Below are positions 17,431 through 24,869 of a stretch of 64,000 nt of DNA, one piece after another. The DNA comes from Bradyrhizobium sp. G127 (GTDB lineage: Bacteria; Pseudomonadota; Alphaproteobacteria; Rhizobiales; Xanthobacteraceae): assembly GCF_021502575.1 (NCBI RefSeq), contig NZ_JAKFGN010000001.1:2356001-2420000 (forward strand). The letters run 5' to 3'. The notes under the pieces are model-generated. The model made no database searches. It saw only the letters and a list, made by a program, of their open reading frames with translations, and was not told the DNA's origin. Every line of letters begins with the position of its first letter. Position 1 is the stretch's first letter. A program made the position numbers and the translations under genes.

Positions 17431-18030
17431 TTACTTCTCTTCGGTGGCAGCCGGCTGCTCCGCATCGTCCTGCTGGGCTTCCGGATCGAAGAATTCGCCG
17501 GCAGCGGCGATGGCTTCGGCAGCCGCATCGCGATCTTCCTGACGGCTGTTGACGTCTTCGCCGCGGTTGATGCGCTCGGCTTCCGCCTCGGAGCGCGCCA
17601 CCGTTGTCGTCACATGGACTTCGACTTCCGGATGCACCGCGACGGTGATCTTGTGCTGGCCGATGGTCTTGATAGGGGCGTCGAGAAGCACCTGCTGGCG
17701 GTTGAGCGCAACGCCGTCCTTCTCCAGCGCCGCCATGATGTCACGCACCGACACTGAACCGTAAAGCTGACCAGTTTCCGACGCCTGACGGATGACGATG
17801 ACGTTGCGGCCGTCGATCTTCTCGGCGACCTTGGTCGCTTCGCCCTTGGCCTGGATGTTCTTGGCCTCGAGCTCGGCCTTCATGCCATCGTACTTCTCGC
17901 GGTTGTCCTTGGTCGCGCGCAGCGCCTTGTTGCGCTTGAGCAGGAAGTTGCGGGCGAACCCGTCCTTCACTTTGACCACATCGCCCATCTGGCCGAGCTT
18001 GGCCACGCGTTCCAGCAGAATGACTTCCAT
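17431..18030 (-). CDS. rplI: 50S ribosomal protein L9
   Basis: 199 residues. It begins with the L9 signature [30 protein letters not shown], followed by the long connecting helix and C-terminal rRNA-binding domain (SVSVRDI...GVALNRQQV...[19 protein letters not shown]). The last 45 residues are an acidic tail ([16 protein letters not shown]...), longer than in E. coli L9 (149) but usual for this group. It is the last gene of the rpsF operon. Confidence 0.97.
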   Translation of the reverse strand: MEVILLERVAKLGQMGDVVKVKDGFARNFLLKRNKALRATKDNREKYDGMKAELEAKNIQAKGEATKVAEKIDGRNVIVIRQASETGQLYGSVSVRDIMAALEKDGVALNRQQVLLDAPIKTIGQHKITVAVHPEVEVHVTTTVARSEAEAERINRGEDVNSRQEDRDAAAEAIAAAGEFFDPEAQQDDAEQPAATEEK

Positions 18031-18084
18031 TTGAATTCTCCGTTCGTCTGTCGTTTGAGTTGAAGTTTGGGTTTGAGGTGAATG

Positions 18085-19047
18085 TCAGGTCGTCGGCATG
18101 GGCGGTGGCCCGCGCCGGGTCCAGTAGGCTTGTCGAATTCCGAACACTGCATCGGCGAGACCGAGGCTGATCATGCCGAGCAGCGGCCAGCCGATGAACA
18201 GCGTCGCGGCATAGGCCGCGCCGAGCACGAAGGCCCGGCCGGAGAAGGCCTGCGTCACCGTATGAAGCACCGCGAAACCGGTGACGGCGTAGGCCATCAG
18301 CAGCGCGCTGCTCACGATCTGGGCCACCATCGCCAGCAGTCCGCCAACGAAGCAAAGCACGACGGCGACCAGCAGCGCGATCAGAATCATTCCGGGCAAC
18401 GTTGTGGTGCGCAGATCGGGCCACGGCCGTTTCATCAGTCCGGACGTGGTGGTGATTTTCGCGGCGAGCCACAGGTTGAGCGTCAGCGTCATCATCGCGA
18501 TGATGGTGGCCGCACCCGGCGCGATCGCAACCAGCGCATCGACCACGCGGTCGGCTTCGCCCGAAGGCGCTCCGCGCGTGCCCATGATGCGGAGCAGGCC
18601 GCGGCGCAGCGCCCCGGTGATCGTATCGGCGTCGGTGCCGAGCGTTAGCAGCGCGCTGATCGTGGTGATGCTGGCGAAGAGCGCCGTCCAGGCCAGAATG
18701 CGTCCGGTCGGATACCAATCGAGCGCCGGCGAAAGATTGGCGAGCTGCGGGTCGCTCGAGACCGGGCGCGCCAGAAGCGTGAGGTGTCCGAGCCACCAGG
18801 CCGGCAGTGCGACCGTCAGCGCGAAAGCTGCCGTGTAGGGAAAGCCGAAGATGAAGCCGAGACCCAGCGCCGCGATGACGCCGCCAATCAGCGCGGTGGC
18901 CGATCCCCAGCCCAGCGCCGCAACCATCAGGGGCAGCGGAGCGAGGTAAAACAGCACAAGCGACATCAGCGCGCCCGAAATGATCGAGGCGAACATCGTC
19001 GCCGACGCGAGGCCGGCCGCCAGTGCTATGAGGATGCCCGTCATCAT
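18085..19047 (-). CDS. DUF2232 polytopic membrane protein
   Basis: 320 residues from the ATG at 19045-19047, with an AGGAG site upstream. About eight hydrophobic helices; the N-terminal half is very Ala/Gly/Leu rich. Its place between rpsR and rplI is the normal one for the alphaproteobacterial DUF2232 protein. The family is distantly similar to the S components of ECF transporters, but no function is established. Confidence 0.85.
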   Translation of the reverse strand: MMTGILIALAAGLASATMFASIISGALMSLVLFYLAPLPLMVAALGWGSATALIGGVIAALGLGFIFGFPYTAAFALTVALPAWWLGHLTLLARPVSSDPQLANLSPALDWYPTGRILAWTALFASITTISALLTLGTDADTITGALRRGLLRIMGTRGAPSGEADRVVDALVAIAPGAATIIAMMTLTLNLWLAAKITTTSGLMKRPWPDLRTTTLPGMILIALLVAVVLCFVGGLLAMVAQIVSSALLMAYAVTGFAVLHTVTQAFSGRAFVLGAAYAATLFIGWPLLGMISLGLADAVFGIRQAYWTRRGPPPMPTT

Positions 19048-19184
19048 CAGCTGTCCCGCTCCTTTCGAGCGGTTAGAGGTTCTGTGAACCCCAACCATCC
19101 ACCGTGGGACGACCCCGCAGTGTTATGAAAATAAAACGTCGAGAGAATTGCGAGCGCGCGATGTTCGCGCGCTCGCAATGATTT

Positions 19185-19424
19185 TTAGCGGATCACGTAA
19201 GGCAGCAGACCGAGGAACCGCGAGCGCTTGATGGCGCGGGCGAGTTCACGCTGCTTCAGCGCGGACACGGCAGTGATGCGGCTCGGCACGATCTTGCCGC
19301 GCTCGGACACGTAACGCATCAGCAGCTTGGAATCCTTGTAGTCAATCTTCGGCGCGTTCGGACCCGTGAACGGGCACGTCTTGCGGCGGCGGAAAAACGG
19401 ACGGCGTGCACCTGCTTCAGCCAT
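19185..19424 (-). CDS. rpsR: 30S ribosomal protein S18
   Basis: 79 residues, full length. Conserved core: [59 protein letters not shown]. It binds S6 on the 30S platform. It starts 5 bases after the rpsF stop. Confidence 0.98.
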   Translation of the reverse strand: MAEAGARRPFFRRRKTCPFTGPNAPKIDYKDSKLLMRYVSERGKIVPSRITAVSALKQRELARAIKRSRFLGLLPYVIR

Positions 19425-19429
19425 GGTTC

Positions 19430-19906
19430 TTACTCCTCAACTGCTGCGGTTGCATCTTCGTCACGCGGACGGCGCGGACCACGGTCCCCACGGAAACCAC
19501 CGCCATCGCGGTCGCCGCCACGGAAGCCGCCGCCTTCACGATCGCCGCGGAAACCGCCGCCACCGCGCTCGTCGCGGTCGCGCTCGGACTTGCGCATCAT
19601 CGCGGAGGGACCTTCCTCAAGTTCGTCGACGCGAACGGTGATGTAACGGATGATGTCTTCGCTGATGCGTTCCTGCCGCTCGATCTCGGCGACCACCGCT
19701 GCGGGGCCGTCGATATTCAGCAGCATGAAATGCGCCTTGCGGTTCTTGTTCATGCGGTAGGTGAGGGAGCGCACGCCCCAGTTCTCGGTCTTGGTGACCT
19801 TGCCGCCGAGACCTTCGATCACGCCGGTAATCTGCGTGGTGAATTCCTCGACCTGCTGGGCGCTCGCATCCTGACGCGCGAGAAATACATGCTCGTAAAG
19901 AGGCAT
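19430..19906 (-). CDS. rpsF: 30S ribosomal protein S6 with glycine/arginine-rich tail
   Basis: 158 residues from the ATG at 19904-19906 (AAAGGA site upstream). The S6 fold is residues 1-95 ([41 protein letters not shown]). The tail from about residue 105 holds three GGGFRGD-like units ([29 protein letters not shown]) and an acidic end. RGG-like tails on S6 are seen in other alphaproteobacteria and may add RNA contacts (inference). First gene of rpsF-rpsR-DUF2232-rplI. Confidence 0.97.
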   Translation of the reverse strand: MPLYEHVFLARQDASAQQVEEFTTQITGVIEGLGGKVTKTENWGVRSLTYRMNKNRKAHFMLLNIDGPAAVVAEIERQERISEDIIRYITVRVDELEEGPSAMMRKSERDRDERGGGGFRGDREGGGFRGGDRDGGGFRGDRGPRRPRDEDATAAVEE

Positions 19907-20097
19907 GGGAGTCCTTTCCAATGTTAGCGCGGTTCCTGGCGGCAAGCCCTTCGAGACCCTTCGGAAAGGACTCGATATTGCTCAGAAGGCGGAAGCACGG
20001 GACGACGGACCGACTGGCCCTGTCACATCAAAATCGCCAGAGGTGATATTGCTGAGACCGTCCGTTCAGCTCCCGGCCGGGATCCACGGATGGCGCG

Positions 20098-20125
20098 GTT
20101 ATAAGGATTCCAGCTCTGTTTGCAA
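20098..20125 (-). promoter_or_regulatory. Candidate promoter of the rpsF operon
   Basis: On the minus strand TTGCAA (20125-20120), a 16-base spacer and TATAAC (20103-20098). This leaves a leader of about 185 bases before rpsF, long enough for the S6:S18 autoregulatory structure known from other bacteria, although I cannot recognise that structure here with confidence. Confidence 0.45.
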
Positions 20126-20200
20126 GGCAAAACAGGGCTGATTTGGGCGTGGAATAGCCGTTTGCTGAAGCTTTCAGCCCTGCGGCAGCGGTATGGGGAC

Positions 20201-20395
20201 CTATTTGATGTCGGACGGCCTCGGCGCTCCGGCATTGTCGGCGGGTCCCGCGATCGGAATGACCCTTCCGACGTCCATTTGCTGGCTCGAATAGACCAAG
20301 GCTCCGCCCAGAATGATCACCCCGATGGCCGCTCCCCAAAGGAACTTGTTGTAAGCACGCCTGCCACCAACCTGGTCATCCATATTCTCGTTCAT
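20201..20395 (-). CDS. Small single-pass membrane protein
   Basis: 64 residues: a charged N-terminus (MNENMDDQVGGRRAYNK), one membrane helix (about 18-37, FLWGAAIGVIILGGALVYSS) and a short exported tail. It starts 2 bases after the stop of the preceding small gene, so the two are almost certainly co-transcribed and coupled. No family recognised. An EcfG-type promoter ahead of the pair suggests a general stress role. Confidence 0.65.
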   Translation of the reverse strand: MNENMDDQVGGRRAYNKFLWGAAIGVIILGGALVYSSQQMDVGRVIPIAGPADNAGAPRPSDIK

Positions 20396-20397
20396 GT

Positions 20398-20592
20398 TCA
20401 GCGCCGCTCCGATGTCGGATGTGGCCTTGCGAGGCCCGTTGTTCCAGGGGGGGCCTTGTCCGTAGCGGCGACCACCGTTGGGTTAGTGTCAAATGCTGTC
20501 ACCAGTGCTGCGCCGAACACCGAAAGGAGAACGGCAGCGAAGATCAAGACCGGCGCTAGCGCCAGGGTTTCAGGTTTGCGCGGGGTTTCCAT
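20398..20592 (-). CDS. Small single-pass membrane protein behind an EcfG promoter
   Basis: 64 residues from the ATG at 20590-20592. METPRKPETLALAP leads to one membrane helix (about 12-35) and a T/P-rich exterior tail. The frame runs further upstream, but the promoter at 20625-20649 would then lie inside it, so the ATG at 20592 is preferred. First gene of a two-gene unit. Confidence 0.65.
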   Translation of the reverse strand: METPRKPETLALAPVLIFAAVLLSVFGAALVTAFDTNPTVVAATDKAPPGTTGLARPHPTSERR

Positions 20593-20624
20593 TTGAGCCC
20601 TCCATGAGAGCGCGCCCCGTAACC

Positions 20625-20649
20625 AACGCGCGCCGCCTCGCCGGGTTCC
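20625..20649 (-). promoter_or_regulatory. EcfG-type general stress promoter
   Basis: Minus strand GGAAC (20649-20645), 16 bases, CGTT (20628-20625). This is the exact consensus of the alphaproteobacterial general stress sigma factor EcfG (GGAAC-N16/17-CGTT). The downstream ATG is about 33 bases from the -10 element. The same promoter type occurs at 23214. Confidence 0.7.
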
Positions 20650-20753
20650 GCTGGCAGGCAGCCACACAACGTCGTTTCCGCCGTTACCGCGGCGCGACTT
20701 GACACCCGCGGCCCTGCCGGTGTCTTACGGCCCATCATTTTTGGGGACTTTCC

Positions 20754-21707
20754 ATGACAGCAGCATTCACTTTTCCGGGACAAGGCTCCCAGACCGTCGG
20801 CATGGGCAAGGCACTCGCCGATGCATTTCCGGCGGCCAGGGCTGTGTTCGACGAGGTCGATGCGGCGCTCGGCGAGAAGCTAACGGCGATCATCTGGGAC
20901 GGTCCTGCGGAAACGCTGCAACTTACAGAGAACGCGCAGCCGGCGCTGATGGCGGTGTCGCTGGCGACGCTGCGCGTGCTGGAAGCCGAAGCAGGTGTCG
21001 ACATCGCGCGCGATGCGGCGTTTGTCGCCGGTCATTCGCTCGGTGAGTATTCCGCGTTGGCGGCGGCGGGCAGTTTCTCGATTCATGACACGGCGAAGCT
21101 GCTGCGCACGCGTGGTCTCGCCATGCAGAAGGCCGTGCCGGTCGGCGTCGGCGCGATGGCTGCGCTGCTCGGTCTCGATTACGAGGCCGCGGTTGCGGTG
21201 GCCGAGGAAGCCGCCCAAGGACAGGTTTGTCAGGCCGCCAACGATAACGGCGGCGGACAGGTGGTGGTGTCCGGCGACAAGGCGGCCGTCGAACGCGCAA
21301 CCGAAATCGCCAAGGCCAAGGGTGCCAAGCGTGCCATGCTTCTTCCCGTATCCGCGCCGTTCCACTGCCGCCTGATGCAGCCCGCCGCCGACGCGATGGC
21401 GCAAGCGCTCGGTGGCGTCACTATCAACAGGCCGAAAGCGCCGCTGGTCTCCAACGTGCTGGCGTCCGCGATCACCGACCCGGATGAAATCCGCAAGCGG
21501 CTGGTGGAGCAGGTGACGGGCACTGTGCGCTGGCGTGAAAGCGTCGCGTACATGGCCTCAAACGGCGTGACGCATTTCCTCGAGATCGGGGCGGGCAAGG
21601 TCCTCAGCGGTCTCGTCAAGCGGATCGCCGACGGTGCGGTCGGTGTCGCTGTCGGAGGTCCGGGCGACATCGAAGCCGCCAAAGCTGCGCTTGCCGCAGC
21701 AAGATAA
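20754..21707 (+). CDS. fabD: Malonyl-CoA:ACP transacylase
   Basis: 317 residues. It loads malonyl groups onto ACP for fatty acid synthesis. The N-terminal FPGQGSQ motif (7-13) and the active-site GHSLGEYSAL with Ser95 are intact, and the catalytic His lies in PVSAPFHC. fabD normally stands next to fabG; here about 6 kb with ssrA, stress genes and an eut operon lies in between. Confidence 0.97.
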   Translation: MTAAFTFPGQGSQTVGMGKALADAFPAARAVFDEVDAALGEKLTAIIWDGPAETLQLTENAQPALMAVSLATLRVLEAEAGVDIARDAAFVAGHSLGEYSALAAAGSFSIHDTAKLLRTRGLAMQKAVPVGVGAMAALLGLDYEAAVAVAEEAAQGQVCQAANDNGGGQVVVSGDKAAVERATEIAKAKGAKRAMLLPVSAPFHCRLMQPAADAMAQALGGVTINRPKAPLVSNVLASAITDPDEIRKRLVEQVTGTVRWRESVAYMASNGVTHFLEIGAGKVLSGLVKRIADGAVGVAVGGPGDIEAAKAALAAAR

Positions 21708-21720
21708 GTTCCGGATGCTG

Positions 21721-21739
21721 TGGCGGCTTTTCGCCGCCA
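21721..21739 (+). terminator. Hairpin just after fabD
   Basis: TGGCGGC (21721-21727) with GCCGCCA (21733-21739) around TTTTC, 14 bases after the fabD stop. No T-run follows directly, so it is a weak terminator or a transcript-end stabiliser. Confidence 0.4.
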
Positions 21740-21759
21740 ACACGGGCTCGTTTTGCACC

Positions 21760-21787
21760 TTACAAAGCGGGAAATCTCGCTTATATT
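21760..21787 (+). promoter_or_regulatory. Candidate ssrA promoter
   Basis: TTACAA (21760-21765), a 16-base spacer, TATATT (21782-21787), placed to start transcription near 21794, just ahead of the acceptor piece of tmRNA. Confidence 0.5.
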
Positions 21788-21793
21788 GGTGAT

Positions 21794-22077
21794 GTCGCAA
21801 GACGATGGCGCTGAATCTCAGGGCGGACTACGGGCAGACCCGGGGGGCAGTACCCCGGCGCCTCCACCAGAAGCGGTTAGAGCTTTAAAGGCTCATAACC
21901 GTTTCTGATGGGGGCGAAATAGGTTCGATGGCCGTGAAGAAGCTTTGAAGTGTGCTCGGCATGATACCGCCGTTATCGGGTCAAAACCTAAATGCAAACG
22001 ATAACGTTCGCATGAATGAAGTGCGCCTCGCGGCGTAACCATTCGGGGTAGGTCCACCTAGCAACAGAACGGCCATG
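21794..22077 (+). ncRNA. ssrA: Transfer-messenger RNA, permuted two-piece form
   Basis: tmRNA rescues stalled ribosomes with SmpB. The gene is circularly permuted, as in alphaproteobacteria. The acceptor piece comes first and ends with an encoded CCA at 21869; its T arm is CGGGG-GGCAGTA-CCCCG. An excised spacer (21870-21909) follows, then the coding piece opens with GGGGGCG (21910-21916), which pairs with CGCCTCC (3' of the acceptor) to give a 7-bp acceptor stem with one G-U. The tag frame starts at GCA 21994 and reads ANDNVRMNEVRLAA then TAA (22036-22038). The outer ends (about 21794 and 22077) are estimates. A strong terminator follows. Confidence 0.93.
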
Positions 22078-22107
22078 GCCGCGTCACCCTCGGGTGGCGC
22101 GGCTTTT
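22078..22107 (+). terminator. Terminator of ssrA
   Basis: GCCGCGTCACC (22078-22088) pairs with GGTGGCGCGGC (22093-22103), 11 bp with one G-U, a CTCG loop, then TTTT. Confidence 0.85.
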
Positions 22108-22135
22108 ATTTTGGCGCGTGTTCCGACGATCGTCA

Positions 22136-22204
22136 CTAGCGGAGCAAGATGATCAGCAGAATGAGCGGCAGCGGGATTCCAAGCAGCCATAACAGAATCG
22201 GCAT
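22136..22204 (-). CDS. 22-residue hydrophobic peptide
   Basis: A complete reading frame of 22 codons, starting MPILLWLLGIPLP and ending with Arg before TAG: practically one membrane helix made of Leu, Ile and Pro. A strong AAGGAG ribosome site lies 8 bases upstream, overlapping the end of the PhnA-like gene, whose stop is only 5 bases away. It therefore belongs to that operon. Tiny LPLI-type peptides of this kind occur widely, usually unannotated. The function is unknown; a membrane-stress or modulator role is a guess. Confidence 0.65.
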   Translation of the reverse strand: MPILLWLLGIPLPLILLIILLR

Positions 22205-22209
22205 GAGCG

Positions 22210-23061
22210 TTACTCCTTCCTGAAGGGGACGGTGCCCCAGTTGCGATCACGGAATGCTCCGGCCTCGGCGGCTGCGATGCTCGCCGAAAACGCGCCGACG
22301 AGCAGGGAGGCGGCCATCCAGAACGCGAGCTGTGCTGCGGCCTTGCGCGCCTTGTCCAGATCGGTCTTGGCCTGCGTGAGCACTTCGTTGACGCGCTTCT
22401 CCGCGTCTGCCTGGCTAAGGCCAGTGCGGCGTGCCACCACCTGAGCGACATAAATGCGATCGGCAGGCTTCAGGTCGCGTTCGGTTTGAAAGCTCGACGT
22501 GAGCAGCCGTGTCAGTTCTGAATGGGTCTCGGTGCCGTCGCCTGCGGGTCCTGTTGCAGCCGCCGGATCAGGGCGCAGCAACTGGTCGACATAACCGCTC
22601 ATGGCTCCGGAGGATTGGCTGGCCGCAGCACTGGCCCCCTGTGAAAGACCGCCGGCGGTGCTGCCGATGATGGTGGTCGCCGCAGAGGCTAGCAACAGTG
22701 CGCCAATCACCGATGCCAGTGCCCAGGCGAGAAACCCTTGCGCGGTATCGCGGAAGTAAACCTCGTTGCTGTGAAGCCCGTACCATTGGGTGCGCAGTCG
22801 CCCCGCGATATGACCGCCTACGGCGGAAGAAATCATCGCGACAACGACCAGATAAAGTCCGGTTCCGATCTTGAAGGTTGTGGCTGAGACGCCGGAGTCG
22901 CTCCAGGGGGAGACGACGCTGAATCCCATCCCGGTCCCGAACCACAAGAGCACCAGGGTCAATGCAAGAGCGGCGAGTGCGCCTGCTGTGATTGCCGCCC
23001 AGGACACGCCAGACGCCGGAAGTTCGGTAACGGATGTTCGCAGATCGATTGTTTTTTCCAT
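22210..23061 (-). CDS. PhnA-like integral membrane protein
   Basis: 283 residues from the ATG at 23059-23061 (GGGAG upstream). It has membrane helices at about 20-45, 70-90 and 110-140, a long hydrophilic loop (ERDLKPADRIYVAQVVARRTGLSQADAEKRVNEV) and a last helix near 245-270. Proteins of this pattern are often labelled PhnA-like in Bradyrhizobium genomes, from memory; no link to phosphonate metabolism is evident. The loop with L-S-x-x-D-A-E-x-R resembles a DUF-type coiled segment. Divergent from the EcfG-controlled YciE-type gene, so probably part of a stress module. Confidence 0.65.
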   Translation of the reverse strand: MEKTIDLRTSVTELPASGVSWAAITAGALAALALTLVLLWFGTGMGFSVVSPWSDSGVSATTFKIGTGLYLVVVAMISSAVGGHIAGRLRTQWYGLHSNEVYFRDTAQGFLAWALASVIGALLLASAATTIIGSTAGGLSQGASAAASQSSGAMSGYVDQLLRPDPAAATGPAGDGTETHSELTRLLTSSFQTERDLKPADRIYVAQVVARRTGLSQADAEKRVNEVLTQAKTDLDKARKAAAQLAFWMAASLLVGAFSASIAAAEAGAFRDRNWGTVPFRKE

Positions 23062-23213
23062 GGTCGTGCTCCCGGCATTTTTGAGGTGCACACCAAGCGC
23101 GCAGCGCAGCCAGAGTTCCGGAAATATTTTCTTCGGATCGAACGCCGCTGAGATGTTTGAGTAAGCGTCTCACTCTGCTCCTCTCCGGACTGCAATCGAA
23201 TTCACTTGCGAGA

Positions 23214-23238
23214 GGAACAATCCTGCGGCCGTGACGTT
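23214..23238 (+). promoter_or_regulatory. EcfG-type general stress promoter of the YciE-like gene
   Basis: GGAAC (23214-23218), 16 bases, CGTT (23235-23238): exact consensus for EcfG-dependent promoters. The start codon at 23266 is 28 bases downstream, with an AAGGAGA ribosome site between. Confidence 0.8.
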
Positions 23239-23265
23239 CTCGCCGGACAACAAAAGGAGAGCGCT

Positions 23266-23778
23266 ATGGGTATTTTTACAAAAGACATCAAGACGTTTGA
23301 TGACCTCCTGCTGCATGGATTGCAGGATATCTTCTACGCCGAGCAGCAGATCACCAAGGCGTTGCCGAAGATGATCGACAAGGCGACGAACGCCGATTTG
23401 AAGACGGGTCTCAAGAACCATCTTGCGGAAACCAACAGCCAGATCGACCGCCTGAACAAAGTGTTCGCGAAGCTCGGTCAGGAGCCGAAGGGGACGACCT
23501 GTCCGGCGATCGACGGCATCATCAAAGAAGCCGACGAAACGGCGGGCGAGATCGAAGACAAGGCCGTGCTGGATGCGGCTATCGTCGCCAACTGTCAGGC
23601 CGTCGAGCATTATGAGATCGCTCGTTACGGCACCTTGATCGCGTGGGCGGAGTCGTTGGGGCACGACGAGATCGTGCGCTTTCTCACAACCAACCTGAAT
23701 GAGGAAAAGGCGGCCAACACCAAGCTGAACACCGTCGCACTTCGCAAGGGCGTGAATACCAAGGCAACCGCGGCTTGA
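23266..23778 (+). CDS. DUF892 (YciE/YciF-type) ferritin-like protein
   Basis: 170 residues from ATG 23266 (AAGGAGA site). The DUF892 pattern is clear: MGIFTKDIKTFDDLLLHGLQDIFYAEQQITKALPKM, then conserved E/H residues of a four-helix ferritin-like bundle (FYAEQQ, HLAET, CQAVEHYEIARYGTL). These proteins are induced by osmotic and general stress. An EcfG promoter directly upstream agrees. The next gene follows after 12 bases. Confidence 0.9.
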   Translation: MGIFTKDIKTFDDLLLHGLQDIFYAEQQITKALPKMIDKATNADLKTGLKNHLAETNSQIDRLNKVFAKLGQEPKGTTCPAIDGIIKEADETAGEIEDKAVLDAAIVANCQAVEHYEIARYGTLIAWAESLGHDEIVRFLTTNLNEEKAANTKLNTVALRKGVNTKATAA

Positions 23779-24006
<228 letters not shown>

Positions 24007-24065
24007 TGCGCCACATCGCGTCATCGCTTCTCACTTAACGCGTCGCCTGATCGGGCGGCGCGTTT

Positions 24066-24869
24066 CTAACCGTTTGTGACGGCCGGTTGCGTTTTTCCTG
24101 TCAGCAGGACCAGATCGCTCTCGTCCTTCAGGTCCACGCCGGTCAATCCGCGTTGCAGCGCCTGGCGCACCAGCCACGCCAGCTTGAACGCGGCGGCTGC
24201 GTAGCTCAGCCCTTCCGGCCGCACATTGGAGATGCAGTTGCGGTCGGCATCGTTGCGCCCCTTGAACGGCGCATGGGTGATGTAGATGCCCAGGCTGTCC
24301 GGCGAGCTGAGTCCGGGACGCTCGCCGATCAGCATGATCGAGAGCTTCGCGTTCAGCAGACCGGCGACTTCATCCGCGAGCGCCACCCGCGCCTGCGTGG
24401 CGATGATCACGGGCGAGCCTGTGAGTTCTTCCCTCATGAGGGGCTTGAGAGCGGCGAGCAATGGTGCGGCATGGCGATCGACCGCGAGCGACGACAAGCC
24501 GTCGCCGATGACGATGCAGATCCCCCCGGCCGCGACATCCAGCACGCGCAGCTTCGCAGCTTCGTGCGGGTCGAGCACGCGGCCCAAATCGGGCCGCCGC
24601 AGATAGGTGATGCGATCCGGCGCATGGCTGTGGGTATGCGCGACGTTCCATCCTTGTTCACGCAAGCCGGATTCCAGCTTCGGCACGTCGAGCGCCGCAT
24701 GAATCGCGTCACGCGCCATCGCATGGGCCCAGCCGAAGCGCAGCACCTCGTCGGTCGGCATGCCGGCGCCCGCGCGGCCGAGCGCAAGCCGCGCCGGCGT
24801 CACTCTGCGCCACTCGGCCCAGGGACTTTCTGTTACGGAAGCGCTCTCTGTGACGTTCTTGTCCGTCAT
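24066..24869 (-). CDS. eutC: Ethanolamine ammonia-lyase small subunit
   Basis: 267 residues from the ATG at 24867-24869, which overlaps the eutB stop (ATGA). EutC supplies part of the adenosylcobalamin-binding site. Conserved stretches: ARLALGRAGAGMPTDEVLRF, HTHSHAPDRITYLRRPDLGR, VIGDGLSSLAV, ARVALADEVA, MLIGERPGLSSPDSLGIY and NCISNVRPEGL. Complete. No microcompartment shell genes are present. Confidence 0.95.
   Translation of the reverse strand: MTDKNVTESASVTESPWAEWRRVTPARLALGRAGAGMPTDEVLRFGWAHAMARDAIHAALDVPKLESGLREQGWNVAHTHSHAPDRITYLRRPDLGRVLDPHEAAKLRVLDVAAGGICIVIGDGLSSLAVDRHAAPLLAALKPLMREELTGSPVIIATQARVALADEVAGLLNAKLSIMLIGERPGLSSPDSLGIYITHAPFKGRNDADRNCISNVRPEGLSYAAAAFKLAWLVRQALQRGLTGVDLKDESDLVLLTGKTQPAVTNG

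Noticed and set aside
21720-21908. 62-codon frame after fabD
   Set aside because: It lies over the ssrA promoter and acceptor piece; explained by tmRNA.
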